This document shows, in pieces, positions 1-8,008 of a stretch of 30,691 nucleotides of DNA. The position numbers were made by a program, and so were the translations under genes. The stretch is taken from contig JBNLBF010000025.1 of the NCBI GenBank assembly GCA_050302475.1, positions 1 to 30,691 of the forward strand, in the 5' to 3' direction. Numbering within the stretch: the first letter of the stretch is position 1; each line of letters starts with the position of its first letter. Source of the stretch: NORP23 sp050302475. Its GTDB lineage: Bacteria; Pseudomonadota; Alphaproteobacteria; Rhodobacterales; Rhodobacteraceae. Below the pieces are notes generated by a model. It had not been told where the DNA came from and did not search any database. It saw nothing but the letters and a program-made list of their open reading frames with translations.

Positions 1-2
1 AG

Positions 3-1172
3 CTTGGCGATGGCCGCGCAGTTCTGTTGGGGGAGGTTGAAACCTCCGACGGACGGTTTGACATCCAGCTAAAGGGCGCGGGGCGCACGCCGTTTTCGCG
101 CGGTGGTGACGGGCGGGCAGCGGTCGGTCCGGTGATCCGCGAATATATCCTGAGCGAGGCGATGCACGCGCTGGGTATGCCGACGACGCGCTCGCTAGCC
201 GCGGTGACAACCGGGGAGTCGGTTTATCGCGAGATAGAACTGCCAGGTGCCGTTCTGACGCGGGTGGCACAGAGCCATATTCGCGTGGGGACGTTCCAGT
301 ATTTCTACGCGCGACAGGACCACGACGCCTTGCAGGCGCTGGCCGATCATGTGATCGCGCGGCATTACCCGGACGCAAAAAATGTCGTTGAGCTGCTTGA
401 GGGGGTCATGGACCGGCAAGCGAAACTGATCGCGAGCTGGATGGCCGTCGGATTCATCCACGGGGTGATGAACACGGATAATATGGCGATTTCGGGCGAG
501 ACCATCGACTATGGTCCCTGTGCTTTTATGGAAGGGTATCATCCCGACACGGTGTTCAGCTCCATTGACCGGCACGGGCGATATAGCTGGATCAACCAAC
601 CCAAAATCGCGCATTGGAACCTGTCTCAATTTGCGACCTGTTTGGTCCCGCTGGCGGGTGACGAGACCGACAGTTTACAGGCGGCGCTGAATCACTTCCC
701 GGACCTGTTCGACGCGGCCTTTGTTGCAGCGTTTTCGCGCAAGCTCGGGCTAACCGAAACGCAGGAAGATGATCCGGAGATGATTAGCGCCCTCCTGAAT
801 ATCCTCGCCGAATCGCGGGTTGATTTCACTCTGTTCTTCCACCATCTGACGGCGTTCCTTAGTGGATCGGACCATGTGCAGACGCTGGTGGATACACCGG
901 CCTTCACCGACTGGATGGACCGTTGGGTTGAACGGACCAACGGGGATACAGACACGCGTTTGGCCACGATGCGGGCGGCAAACCCGATCTTCATTCCCCG
1001 CAATCACCGTGTGGAAGAGGCGATCGTTGCCGCCAACAGCGGCGACTATGCTCCGTTTGAAAAATTGAACGCGGTGCTGGCCCGTCCCTTTGACGAGCAG
1101 CCGGAAAATGCCTCTTACGAAACCCCCGCGACGAAGGACCAGGAAGTTCACGTCACCTTCTGCGGCACCTGA
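3..1172 (+). CDS. selO: Protein adenylyltransferase SelO (YdiU family), 5' end outside window
   Basis: SelO is a pseudokinase-fold enzyme that transfers AMP from ATP to Ser, Thr or Tyr of target proteins and is linked to redox stress. The reading frame is open from the first bases (LGDGRAVLLGE, a conserved SelO stretch), so the N-terminus, perhaps 80-100 residues, is missing. Visible family motifs are QLKGAGRTPFSR, the catalytic segment HGVMNTDNM and the metal-binding DYGP just after it. The protein ends FCGT: a Cys sits third from the end, the place held by selenocysteine in animal SelO and by Cys in E. coli YdiU, so the C-terminus looks complete. The gene stands alone; a 104-base gap separates it from the next operon. 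Identity is very sure; targets are unknown. Confidence 0.96.
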   Translation, partial: LGDGRAVLLGEVETSDGRFDIQLKGAGRTPFSRGGDGRAAVGPVIREYILSEAMHALGMPTTRSLAAVTTGESVYREIELPGAVLTRVAQSHIRVGTFQYFYARQDHDALQALADHVIARHYPDAKNVVELLEGVMDRQAKLIASWMAVGFIHGVMNTDNMAISGETIDYGPCAFMEGYHPDTVFSSIDRHGRYSWINQPKIAHWNLSQFATCLVPLAGDETDSLQAALNHFPDLFDAAFVAAFSRKLGLTETQEDDPEMISALLNILAESRVDFTLFFHHLTAFLSGSDHVQTLVDTPAFTDWMDRWVERTNGDTDTRLATMRAANPIFIPRNHRVEEAIVAANSGDYAPFEKLNAVLARPFDEQPENASYETPATKDQEVHVTFCGT

Positions 1173-1247
1173 CTGCACAAAAACTGCTCGATTCAATCTG
1201 ACGATTTGCTGAGGCACATAGCCTTATCTGCAGTGTCGCTTGTCATT

Positions 1248-1275
1248 CTGTCCTCAATCGCAAAACGGAGGACAG
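1248..1275 (+). promoter_or_regulatory. Hairpin masking the ribosome binding site of the DUF4173 gene
   Basis: CTGTCCTC (1248-1255) and GAGGACAG (1268-1275) are a perfect 8-bp inverted repeat with a 12-base loop. The right arm contains most of the strong Shine-Dalgarno sequence GGAGGA (1267-1272) and ends one base before the ATG at 1277. In the mRNA the stem would hide the ribosome binding site. The pairing is seen directly; control of translation, or use as a DNA operator instead, is inference. Confidence 0.5.
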
Positions 1276-1276
1276 T

Positions 1277-2803
1277 ATGAGTGCCATTACGATCAACGGA
1301 TTACCCAAGACGCTGCGGCTTGATGCCTGGTGGATGTCGGGTGATCTGGATGTGGAATTTCCGGAACCGCCGAAAGCCTCGTTCGGTGGGATCGCAAAGG
1401 ACCGCCGATCACATGGGTTGCTCATCGCGCTTTCCCTCGTCGCGCTGGCGGATTGGCTGTTCTGGGGGTGGGATGTTGGAATCTCCCTCGCTCTCTTTGC
1501 TGCCATCCTCGCTGCCCTCGCGTTTGCGGTTCAAACAGGCAAGAGGTCGGCGCGCGATGGGTTCACCGCCATCGCTTTCACCACGCTGGCCATCTTACCG
1601 ATAATCGAGCAGGTGCAGGTCCTCTCCGTCCTGATGCTGATCGTGGGGCTGGCGGCTTATGCCGTTTGGCTCGCCAGTGATCAGGTCCAAGCGTGGGGTC
1701 AGCAGGTGAAAGCCATGCTGAAATTCACCCTCGCCGGGCCGTTTCTGGCATTTTACGAAGCATGGGACGGGGCGGAATCTGTGCGCACGGACGGGCGGCT
1801 GAAAGCCCGGGTTGGAAAGGAGCTGTTGTCCTGGCTGCTGCCCTTGTCCGTGGGTGCGATGTTCCTGGTTCTTCTGTCCGCCGCCAATCCGTTTCTGGAT
1901 GCGTGGATCGGCAAGCTGTTTCAATTGGATGCGCCCAACCTTATCGAGGTCCGGCGTGTTGTCTTCTGGGTGGCTATACTCTGCCTCGTCTGGCCATTCT
2001 TGAACCTGCTCCCCTTCGCGGCCCGCTCACCTCGGGTCGCGAAGGCGGACAGGGTTCCCCGGACCACGGTGTTTCTGAATGCCGGATCGGTGCAGAAATC
2101 CCTGATCCTGTTCAATGCGTTGTTTGCTTTTCAGATCATTTCCGATGGTCTGTTCCTGTGGGGCGGGGCGAGCCTGCCTGACGGGATGAGCTACGCCGAA
2201 TATGCCCATCGTGGGGCCTATCCGCTGATATTTACGGCGCTGTTGGCTGCCGGATTTGCGATCCTGACGCAGTCATTCCAGCGTGAACGCACGGTGCGTT
2301 GGCTGGTCTTTGCATGGATCGGACAGAATCTGATGCTGACCTATGCGGCTATCTTCCGGTTGCAGTTATATGTCGAGGCTTACGCGCTGACATATCTGCG
2401 GGTTGCGGCGTTTATTTGGATGGGTCTGGTGTTCCTCGGTCTGGCGCTGATTTTGGTGCAGATGGCGCGGGGGTTGTCAGTTGGTTGGCTATTCAAATGG
2501 AACGGTGCGGCGCTGCTGTCGGTGCTTTACGTCAGCTGTTTCGTGAATTTCACCGCGCTGATCGCGGGATATAACATTTCGCATTGGGCGGAGTCGGCGG
2601 ATCACAGCGTGGATACTTGGTATATCTGCAAAATGGGGCCGCACGCCTTGCCCGCGATCCTCGATTTTGAGGCGCAGTCCGGCGAGATGTTCTGTGATGG
2701 TTGGAAAATGCCAACCTATCAGGTGTCTGAAAACTGGCGCGATTGGGGGTTTCGTGACTGGCGCTTAGCAGGCTATCTTGCCGCGAAACCGATTACGGAC
2801 TGA
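1277..2803 (+). CDS. DUF4173 (DUF4153-like) polytopic membrane protein
   Basis: A 508-residue integral membrane protein of unknown function. After a soluble N-terminus of about 45 residues come many hydrophobic segments, including pairs near residues 50-85 and 100-130, then 190-215, 230-250, 275-295 and 315-430. The stretch with EYAHRGAYPLI, QSFQRERTVRW and RLQLYVEAYALTYLR is typical of the DUF4173 domain. The last 80 residues are polar and probably outside the membrane. The ATG is chosen for the GGAGGA four bases before it. The stop lies three bases before the response regulator start, so the three genes form one operon. A role in envelope sensing or as output of the two-component pair is inference, by analogy with the membrane protein CreD in enterobacterial creABCD; the families differ. 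Confidence 0.85.
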   Translation: MSAITINGLPKTLRLDAWWMSGDLDVEFPEPPKASFGGIAKDRRSHGLLIALSLVALADWLFWGWDVGISLALFAAILAALAFAVQTGKRSARDGFTAIAFTTLAILPIIEQVQVLSVLMLIVGLAAYAVWLASDQVQAWGQQVKAMLKFTLAGPFLAFYEAWDGAESVRTDGRLKARVGKELLSWLLPLSVGAMFLVLLSAANPFLDAWIGKLFQLDAPNLIEVRRVVFWVAILCLVWPFLNLLPFAARSPRVAKADRVPRTTVFLNAGSVQKSLILFNALFAFQIISDGLFLWGGASLPDGMSYAEYAHRGAYPLIFTALLAAGFAILTQSFQRERTVRWLVFAWIGQNLMLTYAAIFRLQLYVEAYALTYLRVAAFIWMGLVFLGLALILVQMARGLSVGWLFKWNGAALLSVLYVSCFVNFTALIAGYNISHWAESADHSVDTWYICKMGPHALPAILDFEAQSGEMFCDGWKMPTYQVSENWRDWGFRDWRLAGYLAAKPITD

Positions 2804-2806
2804 GAC

Positions 2807-3493
2807 ATGGCCAAAACTCTGCTGATCGTCGATGACGATGCCCATATCCGCGAAGTGATCGCGGTTGCGATGGACAATGCCGGATATATGGTGGAAACCG
2901 CTGCGGATGGCGCTGAAGGGCTGGCGGCGGTGGCGGCCAAAGCCCCCGACCTTGTGATCCTTGACGTAGGTATGCCCGAGATGGACGGGCTGGAAGTCTG
3001 TCGCGAAATCCGCAAAACGTCCGATCTGCCCGTCCTGTTCCTGACCGCCCGAGACGACGAGATTGACCGCGTCATCGGGTTCGAAGTGGGCGGCGACGAC
3101 TATGTCACCAAACCCTTTTCCCCGCGTGAATTGGTCGCACGCGTCAAAGCGATCCTGAAACGTGTCGCACCGGTTGCGGCTGGTGACGACAAGCCGGTGA
3201 CATGGGGCGATTTGTATCTGGATGCCTCGCGCCATCTTTGCAAATTTGACGGAACGGAGGTGAAGTTGACCTCGTCCGAATTCACGCTGCTGTCTTACCT
3301 GATGGCCCGGCCTGAAAGTGTACGCCCGCGTGTGCAGTTGGTTGATGCGGTTTACGGGCACATTGTTGTGTCCGACAGGACGATTGACAGCCATATCCGC
3401 AACCTGCGCAAGAAACTGTCTGACGCCGGGTGCCGGGACGGGATCACCACTATCCACGGCGTCGGCGTGCGGATGGGTAAATGCCGCGCGTAA
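2807..3493 (+). CDS. OmpR-family response regulator, CreB-like
   Basis: A 228-residue transcription factor. The receiver domain fills residues 4-120, with the acidic pocket D9-D11, phosphoacceptor D53 in LVILDVGMPEMDG, and the conserved Lys in YVTKPFSPREL. A winged-helix output domain follows (about 130-225), with VKLTSSEFTLLSYL and DRTIDSHIRNLRKKL typical of OmpR/PhoB DNA-binding domains. It is placed between the DUF4173 gene (3-base gap) and the histidine kinase, whose start lies inside its last codons (13-base overlap), so the pair is translationally coupled. CreB-like is judged from the receiver-kinase pairing and general resemblance; the exact subfamily was not tested and the target genes are unknown. 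Confidence 0.9.
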   Translation: MAKTLLIVDDDAHIREVIAVAMDNAGYMVETAADGAEGLAAVAAKAPDLVILDVGMPEMDGLEVCREIRKTSDLPVLFLTARDDEIDRVIGFEVGGDDYVTKPFSPRELVARVKAILKRVAPVAAGDDKPVTWGDLYLDASRHLCKFDGTEVKLTSSEFTLLSYLMARPESVRPRVQLVDAVYGHIVVSDRTIDSHIRNLRKKLSDAGCRDGITTIHGVGVRMGKCRA

Positions 3494-4974
3494 AACGGCG
3501 CTGGACGCCGCACCTCGCCAGCGTTCTGGCACTGGTGCTGGTGCTGGTTATGGTATTGCCTTTCGCCGGGCTGTTTCTATTCAAATTTTTCGCAAGCCAG
3601 TTGGTCCAACAAACAGAAGAGAGCCTGCAAGGGCAGGCGGTGGTTCTGGCGGCAGAATTTGCCTCGCTGTATTCCGACGGGCATGTACCGCAGGATTTCG
3701 AACCGTTGTTTCCGTCGATCTCTATCGCGGATGATCCCATCTTGCCCCCGCGTGAGGATGGCGTCCCGGCAACGCTGCCCAGGGGCGTCTATACCGATGT
3801 TGGCGACATCCTGACCAAAGTTTCCGAAGCGGCGCAGGCACAAACGTTGGTTGGGTATCGTATCCTTGATGCCGACGGGGTTGTTATCGGCGGGTCTGCC
3901 GAGATCGGCCTGTCACTGGCACATGTGCCGGAGGTGGCGGCGGCGCTGAACGGCGAACCAACATCGGTTGCCCGTCTACGTGTCCGAGAGAACCCGGAGC
4001 CGTTCATCTATGCGCTGAGCCGAGGCACGCGGGTACGGATATTTGTGGCACATCCGGTCATTGTGAATGATCAGGTTGTTGGCGCGATCTACCTGTCGCG
4101 GACCCCCAACCATGTGTTCCGGTTCTTCTATGCCGAACTGCCAAGTGTGATCCGCGCAGCCCTGTTCGTTCTGCTGGGCACGCTGCTGGTCGGGTTCCTG
4201 TTCTGGCGGTTCGTGACCCGTCCCATCAACCGGCTAGTCGCGCGCACAAACGAGATCGGGCAAGGGCAGCGCGTTTCGAACGAGTGGACCCATTACGGGA
4301 CGCGGGAACTGGAAACGCTGGCGCAGAGTTTCCAGTCCATGGCCTCGCGCCTACAGAAACGTCAGGACACGATTGAGACCTTCACCGCCCATGTAACACA
4401 TGAATTGAAATCGCCATTATCATCCGTTCAGGGCGCGGCGGAGCTGTTGCTGGATCCCGACATGACACTGGATGAAGGTCAACAGCGGCGGTTTCTGGAA
4501 AATATCCAGGGCGATACGAAACGCATGGCGGATTTGCTGGAATCTGTCCGCGAACTGGCGCGCGCCAAGCAACCGAAATTCGAAGGGAAGACAACGCTGG
4601 ATGAGGTTTTGCCCGATCTGCGGACAGACTTCCCAAGGCTGAAAATCACAGCCGACGCAGCCTCTGTGCCGATCAGTAGGGACGGACTGACGCTGGCCTT
4701 GCGCCAGCTGCTGGAAAATTCGGTCAAACATGGCGCCACGAAGGTCACCCTGACCTTCACCAACAACGCACTTGATGTGGCGGACAATGGGGACGGGATC
4801 GCGCCGGGAAATCTCGGCAAAGTGACAGAACCGTTTTTTACCACACGGCGGAGCGACGGCGGCACCGGAATGGGATTGTCGATTGTGACCTCGATGATGG
4901 AAACCATCGGCGGGTCGGTCGAGGTTCTGACCCGGCAAAAAGGCGCGACGATCCGGTTGAATTTCCCGGCTTGA
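3481..4974 (+). CDS. Sensor histidine kinase, CreC-like
   Basis: A 497-residue membrane kinase, the partner of the upstream response regulator. It has a basic N-terminus and a transmembrane helix (about 13-36), then a periplasmic sensor domain of about 180 residues with a PAS/Cache-like look (GYRILDADGVVIGG, VGAIYLSRTP). A second helix follows (about 220-245), then HAMP (RPINRLVARTNEIG), HisKA with the phosphorylated H307 in HVTHELKSPL, and HATPase with N box LLENSVKHG, G1 box DNGDGI, the FFTTR segment and GTGMGLSIV. All catalytic boxes are intact. The ATG overlaps the regulator gene by 13 bases. The signal sensed is unknown; CreC-like naming rests on architecture and gene order. Confidence 0.9.
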   Translation: MPRVKRRWTPHLASVLALVLVLVMVLPFAGLFLFKFFASQLVQQTEESLQGQAVVLAAEFASLYSDGHVPQDFEPLFPSISIADDPILPPREDGVPATLPRGVYTDVGDILTKVSEAAQAQTLVGYRILDADGVVIGGSAEIGLSLAHVPEVAAALNGEPTSVARLRVRENPEPFIYALSRGTRVRIFVAHPVIVNDQVVGAIYLSRTPNHVFRFFYAELPSVIRAALFVLLGTLLVGFLFWRFVTRPINRLVARTNEIGQGQRVSNEWTHYGTRELETLAQSFQSMASRLQKRQDTIETFTAHVTHELKSPLSSVQGAAELLLDPDMTLDEGQQRRFLENIQGDTKRMADLLESVRELARAKQPKFEGKTTLDEVLPDLRTDFPRLKITADAASVPISRDGLTLALRQLLENSVKHGATKVTLTFTNNALDVADNGDGIAPGNLGKVTEPFFTTRRSDGGTGMGLSIVTSMMETIGGSVEVLTRQKGATIRLNFPA

Positions 4975-5011
4975 CGCCCCGCGTCTCAGCCCTTAAATAC
5001 CGCTCACCTTT

Positions 5012-5088
5012 GGCGGAGTAGCTCAGGTGGTTAGAGCAGCGGAATCATAATCCGCGTGTCGGGAGTTCAAGTCTCTCCTCCGCTACCA
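5012..5088 (+). tRNA. tRNA-Met (anticodon CAT), elongator type
   Basis: The 77 bases fold into a full cloverleaf: acceptor GGCGGAG/CTCCGCT with a G-T first pair, D arm GCTC/GAGC, anticodon arm GCGGA/TCCGC with loop ATCATAA, T arm GGGAG/CTCTC with loop TTCAAGT, then A and an encoded CCA. The absence of the C1-A72 mismatch and of initiator features argues against fMet. CAT could also be lysidine-modified tRNA-Ile2, but the body resembles alphaproteobacterial elongator tRNA-Met. Confidence 0.9.
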
Positions 5089-5141
5089 CACCCCCACATT
5101 CTTGAACGTTATCTGGAAAGGTCAGGTCACCGGTGCCGATT

Positions 5142-6029
5142 CTATTGGGAGGTGGAACGGATAAGAGTCTCTCTGGCCGACGTCAAATGTGCGCGGCAGG
5201 CAAGCTCAATCAGTGACGCATTCCGGCTTTGCAAAGCATCGATATATGTCAGATGTTCCCGTATCGCGACTTCGTTGCGCTGACGTTCGTCCTGTTTATT
5301 CCATTGATAATGATAGTGAAAAATCAGGTTAATAATGTCGTAAAAATCATCGACGAACCGGTTCGGCGCCGCGGAATTGATGAACCGATGAAACCGGTTG
5401 TCGAGATCCGAAAAATCGTGAAACCGTTTGTCGATGTCTTTGAGCAACGCCTCATGCTCCTGACGTAGCGTCGCAAGTTTCTTCCATTCCGGGTCGGAGT
5501 CGGGAAGCTCTCCTAGCGCGAGGGCGGAGCGCAGCTCAAACATCTCGCGTATTTCGAACAGCTCAAGGGCAAAGTCCGACGTGAACCCTTTGAACAGCCA
5601 GCCCGCATTCGGGCGTTTTTCGATCAGACCGTAATGCTGGAACCCGTTGAGGAATTCACGAATCGCGCCGGTTGCAACGCCGAAATTGCGCGCCAGCTCC
5701 CGTTCACCGATCAAAGTCCCCGGCTGGGCGTCGTCGCGCAGCATCCATTCCATAAATTGGGTTTCGATCTGCTCTGACTGAGGAATCGTCTCCGGTTCGG
5801 GGTAGGGTGGTACCTTTTTCCCGGTGGCGGCGAATGTACGCTCGCTTTCGCGCGAAGTAACCACCTTCTGCTGGGCAAGTTCAGTTAGCACCTTGCGGAT
5901 CGTTGTCCGGCTCACCCCCAGTTTTGTCGCCAACGCATTTTCTGACGGCAGCGCGTCATCAGGATCGAGGCTTGCAACCAGCGTCAGCATCTCATTGAAG
6001 GCGCGTTTGAAGACGGTATCGGCTTTCAT
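5142..6029 (-). CDS. GntR-family (FCD) regulator with two winged-helix domains
   Basis: A 295-residue transcription factor, divergent from the ABC transporter genes it probably controls. It holds two GntR-like winged helices. The first is at about residues 8-70 (LPSENALATKLGVSRTTIRKVL). The second is at about 86-150 (GERELARNFGVATGAIREFL, then GLIEKRPNAGWLF). A helical FCD ligand domain follows (about 160-290), with EIREMFELRSALA and the His-rich FHRFINSA and HYHYQW segments where a metal or acid ligand would sit. Ordinary FCD regulators have one winged helix and about 220-250 residues, so the extra domain explains the length. The ligand is unknown; a sugar acid or related metabolite is inference from the neighbours. 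The ATG faces the paired TGTTTWACATATA repeats. Confidence 0.9.
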   Translation of the reverse strand: MKADTVFKRAFNEMLTLVASLDPDDALPSENALATKLGVSRTTIRKVLTELAQQKVVTSRESERTFAATGKKVPPYPEPETIPQSEQIETQFMEWMLRDDAQPGTLIGERELARNFGVATGAIREFLNGFQHYGLIEKRPNAGWLFKGFTSDFALELFEIREMFELRSALALGELPDSDPEWKKLATLRQEHEALLKDIDKRFHDFSDLDNRFHRFINSAAPNRFVDDFYDIINLIFHYHYQWNKQDERQRNEVAIREHLTYIDALQSRNASLIELACRAHLTSARETLIRSTSQ

Positions 6030-6072
6030 AATTTGATCAGACCTGTATTTGCACGATAAAGAGCAGATTGAC

Positions 6073-6101
6073 TGTTTAACATATATTGTGTTTTACATAT
6101 A
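6073..6101 (+). promoter_or_regulatory. Paired direct repeats in the divergent gntR/ABC promoter region
   Basis: TGTTTAACATATA (6073-6085) and TGTTTTACATATA (6089-6101) are direct repeats matching at 12 of 13 bases, 16 bases apart. Each holds a GT-N3-AC core, the centre of the known FCD-type GntR operator. TTTAAC (6075) and TATAAA (6098) are 17 bases apart and could be the promoter for the transporter genes, in which case bound regulator would block it. The repeats are seen directly; operator and promoter roles are inferred. Confidence 0.55.
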
Positions 6102-6131
6102 AAAGACAACAAAAGGGTTGGTATTGTAATT

Positions 6132-7172
6132 ATGAGTGCTCGCACCACGGATAGGGCAAATATCAAGGCGGGAACCGCCGCATCGGAGTCACCGATGCTG
6201 CGGATTGGCCTTCGGTTACTCAGCATAGGCCCCGTGCTTATTCTGGTCTCTCTGATTATCGTCATCAGCCTGCTGACTCCTAACTTCTTAAAGCCGATCA
6301 ATATCAGTAACATACTCGCGCAAACAGCGGTAATCGCCATTGTGGCGGTTGGGCAGCATCTGGTTATCCTGACGCGTGGCATTGATCTTTCCGTTGGTGC
6401 GAACCTTGCGCTGGCGACCGTAATCGGCGGTTTAGTGTTCAGGGTTGCCGATTCCGCGACGCTGGTGATTCTTGCGATGGTGCTGACAGGGGCCGCGGTG
6501 GGTGCGGTCAACGGTCTAGTCTTTGTATTTGGTCGCCTGCCGCATGCCTTTATCATCACACTGGCAACGCTCAGCATTTGCCGCGGTCTCGCGCTTGAAC
6601 TCTCCGTTGGGCATACGACCATGCGCGGCATGCCGGACTTTATTACGACACTCGGCGGCAGTTCGACCTTCGGCATCCCCAATTCATTCTTTGTGGTTTT
6701 CGGCGTGGTCGCCCTTGTCGTTATCATGGCCAAATATCTGGTCTGGGGGCGCTGGCTGTACGCGGTTGGTGGCAAACCGGAGGCATCGGTCCAGATGGGT
6801 ATCCCAACAAACTGGGTATTGGTCTCCGCCTATATAATCTCGGGTGCCTGTGCGGGTATTGGTGCAGTGGTTTTGTCCGGACGTACTGCGGCGAGCTCGC
6901 CGCTATACGGCAATCTCCTTGAACTCGACACCATTGCCGCTGTGATCATTGGCGGTGCGAGTTTTCTGGGGGGGCGTGGTCATGTCGGGCATGCGCTCGT
7001 TGGTGCGTTGATGATCGGGGTGATCCGAAACGCGCTCAATCTCAATAACGTTAATGTTTATTTCCAGATGATTGCGATCGGGGGGATTATTGTCCTCGCG
7101 GTGGAGGCGGACGTGCTTCGAAATTATCTCGAAGGACGGGTGCGGACTCAACAGGCGGCGAGGGCGCAATGA
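6132..7172 (+). CDS. Sugar ABC transporter permease (RbsC/FrcC-like)
   Basis: A 346-residue inner-membrane permease of the BPD_transp_2 family that moves sugars of the ribose/fructose/galactose class. There are eight to ten hydrophobic segments. Family hallmarks are NFLKPINISNILAQ near residue 55, GQHLVILTRGIDLSVGA near 75-90 and ELDTIAAVIIGGASFLGGRG near 265-285. It is the first gene of the transporter operon; its stop overlaps the ATPase start in ATGA. The permease-ATPase-binding protein order is the reverse of the common rbs order. The substrate cannot be told from sequence. Confidence 0.93.
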   Translation: MSARTTDRANIKAGTAASESPMLRIGLRLLSIGPVLILVSLIIVISLLTPNFLKPINISNILAQTAVIAIVAVGQHLVILTRGIDLSVGANLALATVIGGLVFRVADSATLVILAMVLTGAAVGAVNGLVFVFGRLPHAFIITLATLSICRGLALELSVGHTTMRGMPDFITTLGGSSTFGIPNSFFVVFGVVALVVIMAKYLVWGRWLYAVGGKPEASVQMGIPTNWVLVSAYIISGACAGIGAVVLSGRTAASSPLYGNLLELDTIAAVIIGGASFLGGRGHVGHALVGALMIGVIRNALNLNNVNVYFQMIAIGGIIVLAVEADVLRNYLEGRVRTQQAARAQ

Positions 7173-7933
7173 CCGCAAGATCCAAAGTACCGACACTGGC
7201 CGTCGCCGGCGCCCATAAACGGTTCGGGGCCGTCAATGCATTGCAGGATGTAAGCCTTGAGGCCTATAGCGGAGAGGTGCTGGCGCTGCTGGGGGACAAT
7301 GGCGCAGGCAAATCGACATTGGTGAAATGTATCAGCGGCATTCACACGCTCGATGAGGGCGAGATCCGTATCGATGGACAGCATGTCACCCTGCATTCCG
7401 CCGCCGCTGCGCGTCAGGCGGGTATCGAGACCGTCTATCAGGATCTGGCACTATTCGACAATCTGACACCGGCGGAGAATTTCTATTGCGGTCGGGAAAT
7501 CGCGTTTCCGTCATGGTTGCCACGCGGCATGCGGATCGTGAATTCACGCGCGATGAAGCGTGAGGCCGAGGAGGTTATCGAACGCCTGCGGGTCCGCATT
7601 CCACACAAGAATGCACCGGTGGCGCTGATGTCGGGCGGTCAGCGACAGGCAATCGCTGTGGCGCGTGCGACCGTATTTGCCCACAAAGTTGTCATTCTGG
7701 ACGAGCCGACGGCGGCGCTTGGTCTGAGAGAGTCGCGAAAGGTTCTCGATCTCATCCAGCAGCTGAAATCCGAAGGCAACGCGGTGATTTTGATCACCCA
7801 CAATATGGAACATGTCATCGAACTTGCCGACCGTGCCGTTGTGCTTCGGCAGGGACGCAAGGTCGGTGAACTCAAGCCCAACCGCGACAATCAGCACCAC
7901 ATGGTGGCGATGATTGTTGGCGCGGAAGGCTGA
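7169..7933 (+). CDS. Sugar ABC transporter ATP-binding protein (single domain, FrcA-like)
   Basis: A 254-residue ATPase that powers the adjacent permease. It shows Walker A GDNGAGKST near residue 45, a Q-loop in TVYQDLALFDNL, signature MSGGQRQ, Walker B VVILDEPTAALG and the switch His in ILITHNMEHV. It has one nucleotide-binding domain, unlike RbsA or MglA, which carry two in tandem; FrcA of rhizobia is the known single-domain example, so it should act as a homodimer. The start overlaps the permease stop (ATGA). A 75-base gap precedes the binding protein. Confidence 0.94.
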   Translation: MTARSKVPTLAVAGAHKRFGAVNALQDVSLEAYSGEVLALLGDNGAGKSTLVKCISGIHTLDEGEIRIDGQHVTLHSAAAARQAGIETVYQDLALFDNLTPAENFYCGREIAFPSWLPRGMRIVNSRAMKREAEEVIERLRVRIPHKNAPVALMSGGQRQAIAVARATVFAHKVVILDEPTAALGLRESRKVLDLIQQLKSEGNAVILITHNMEHVIELADRAVVLRQGRKVGELKPNRDNQHHMVAMIVGAEG

Positions 7934-8008
7934 AGGGGATCGCCCGGTTCAAAGGAGCGGGTGAAAGGAAGTCGTCTCGAAAGTGAGGCGGCAAAATGGG
8001 AGGTTGCT

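Noticed and set aside
195..629. Long open frame on the minus strand inside selO
   Set aside because: Shadow of a high-GC coding gene; the plus strand has clear SelO motifs.
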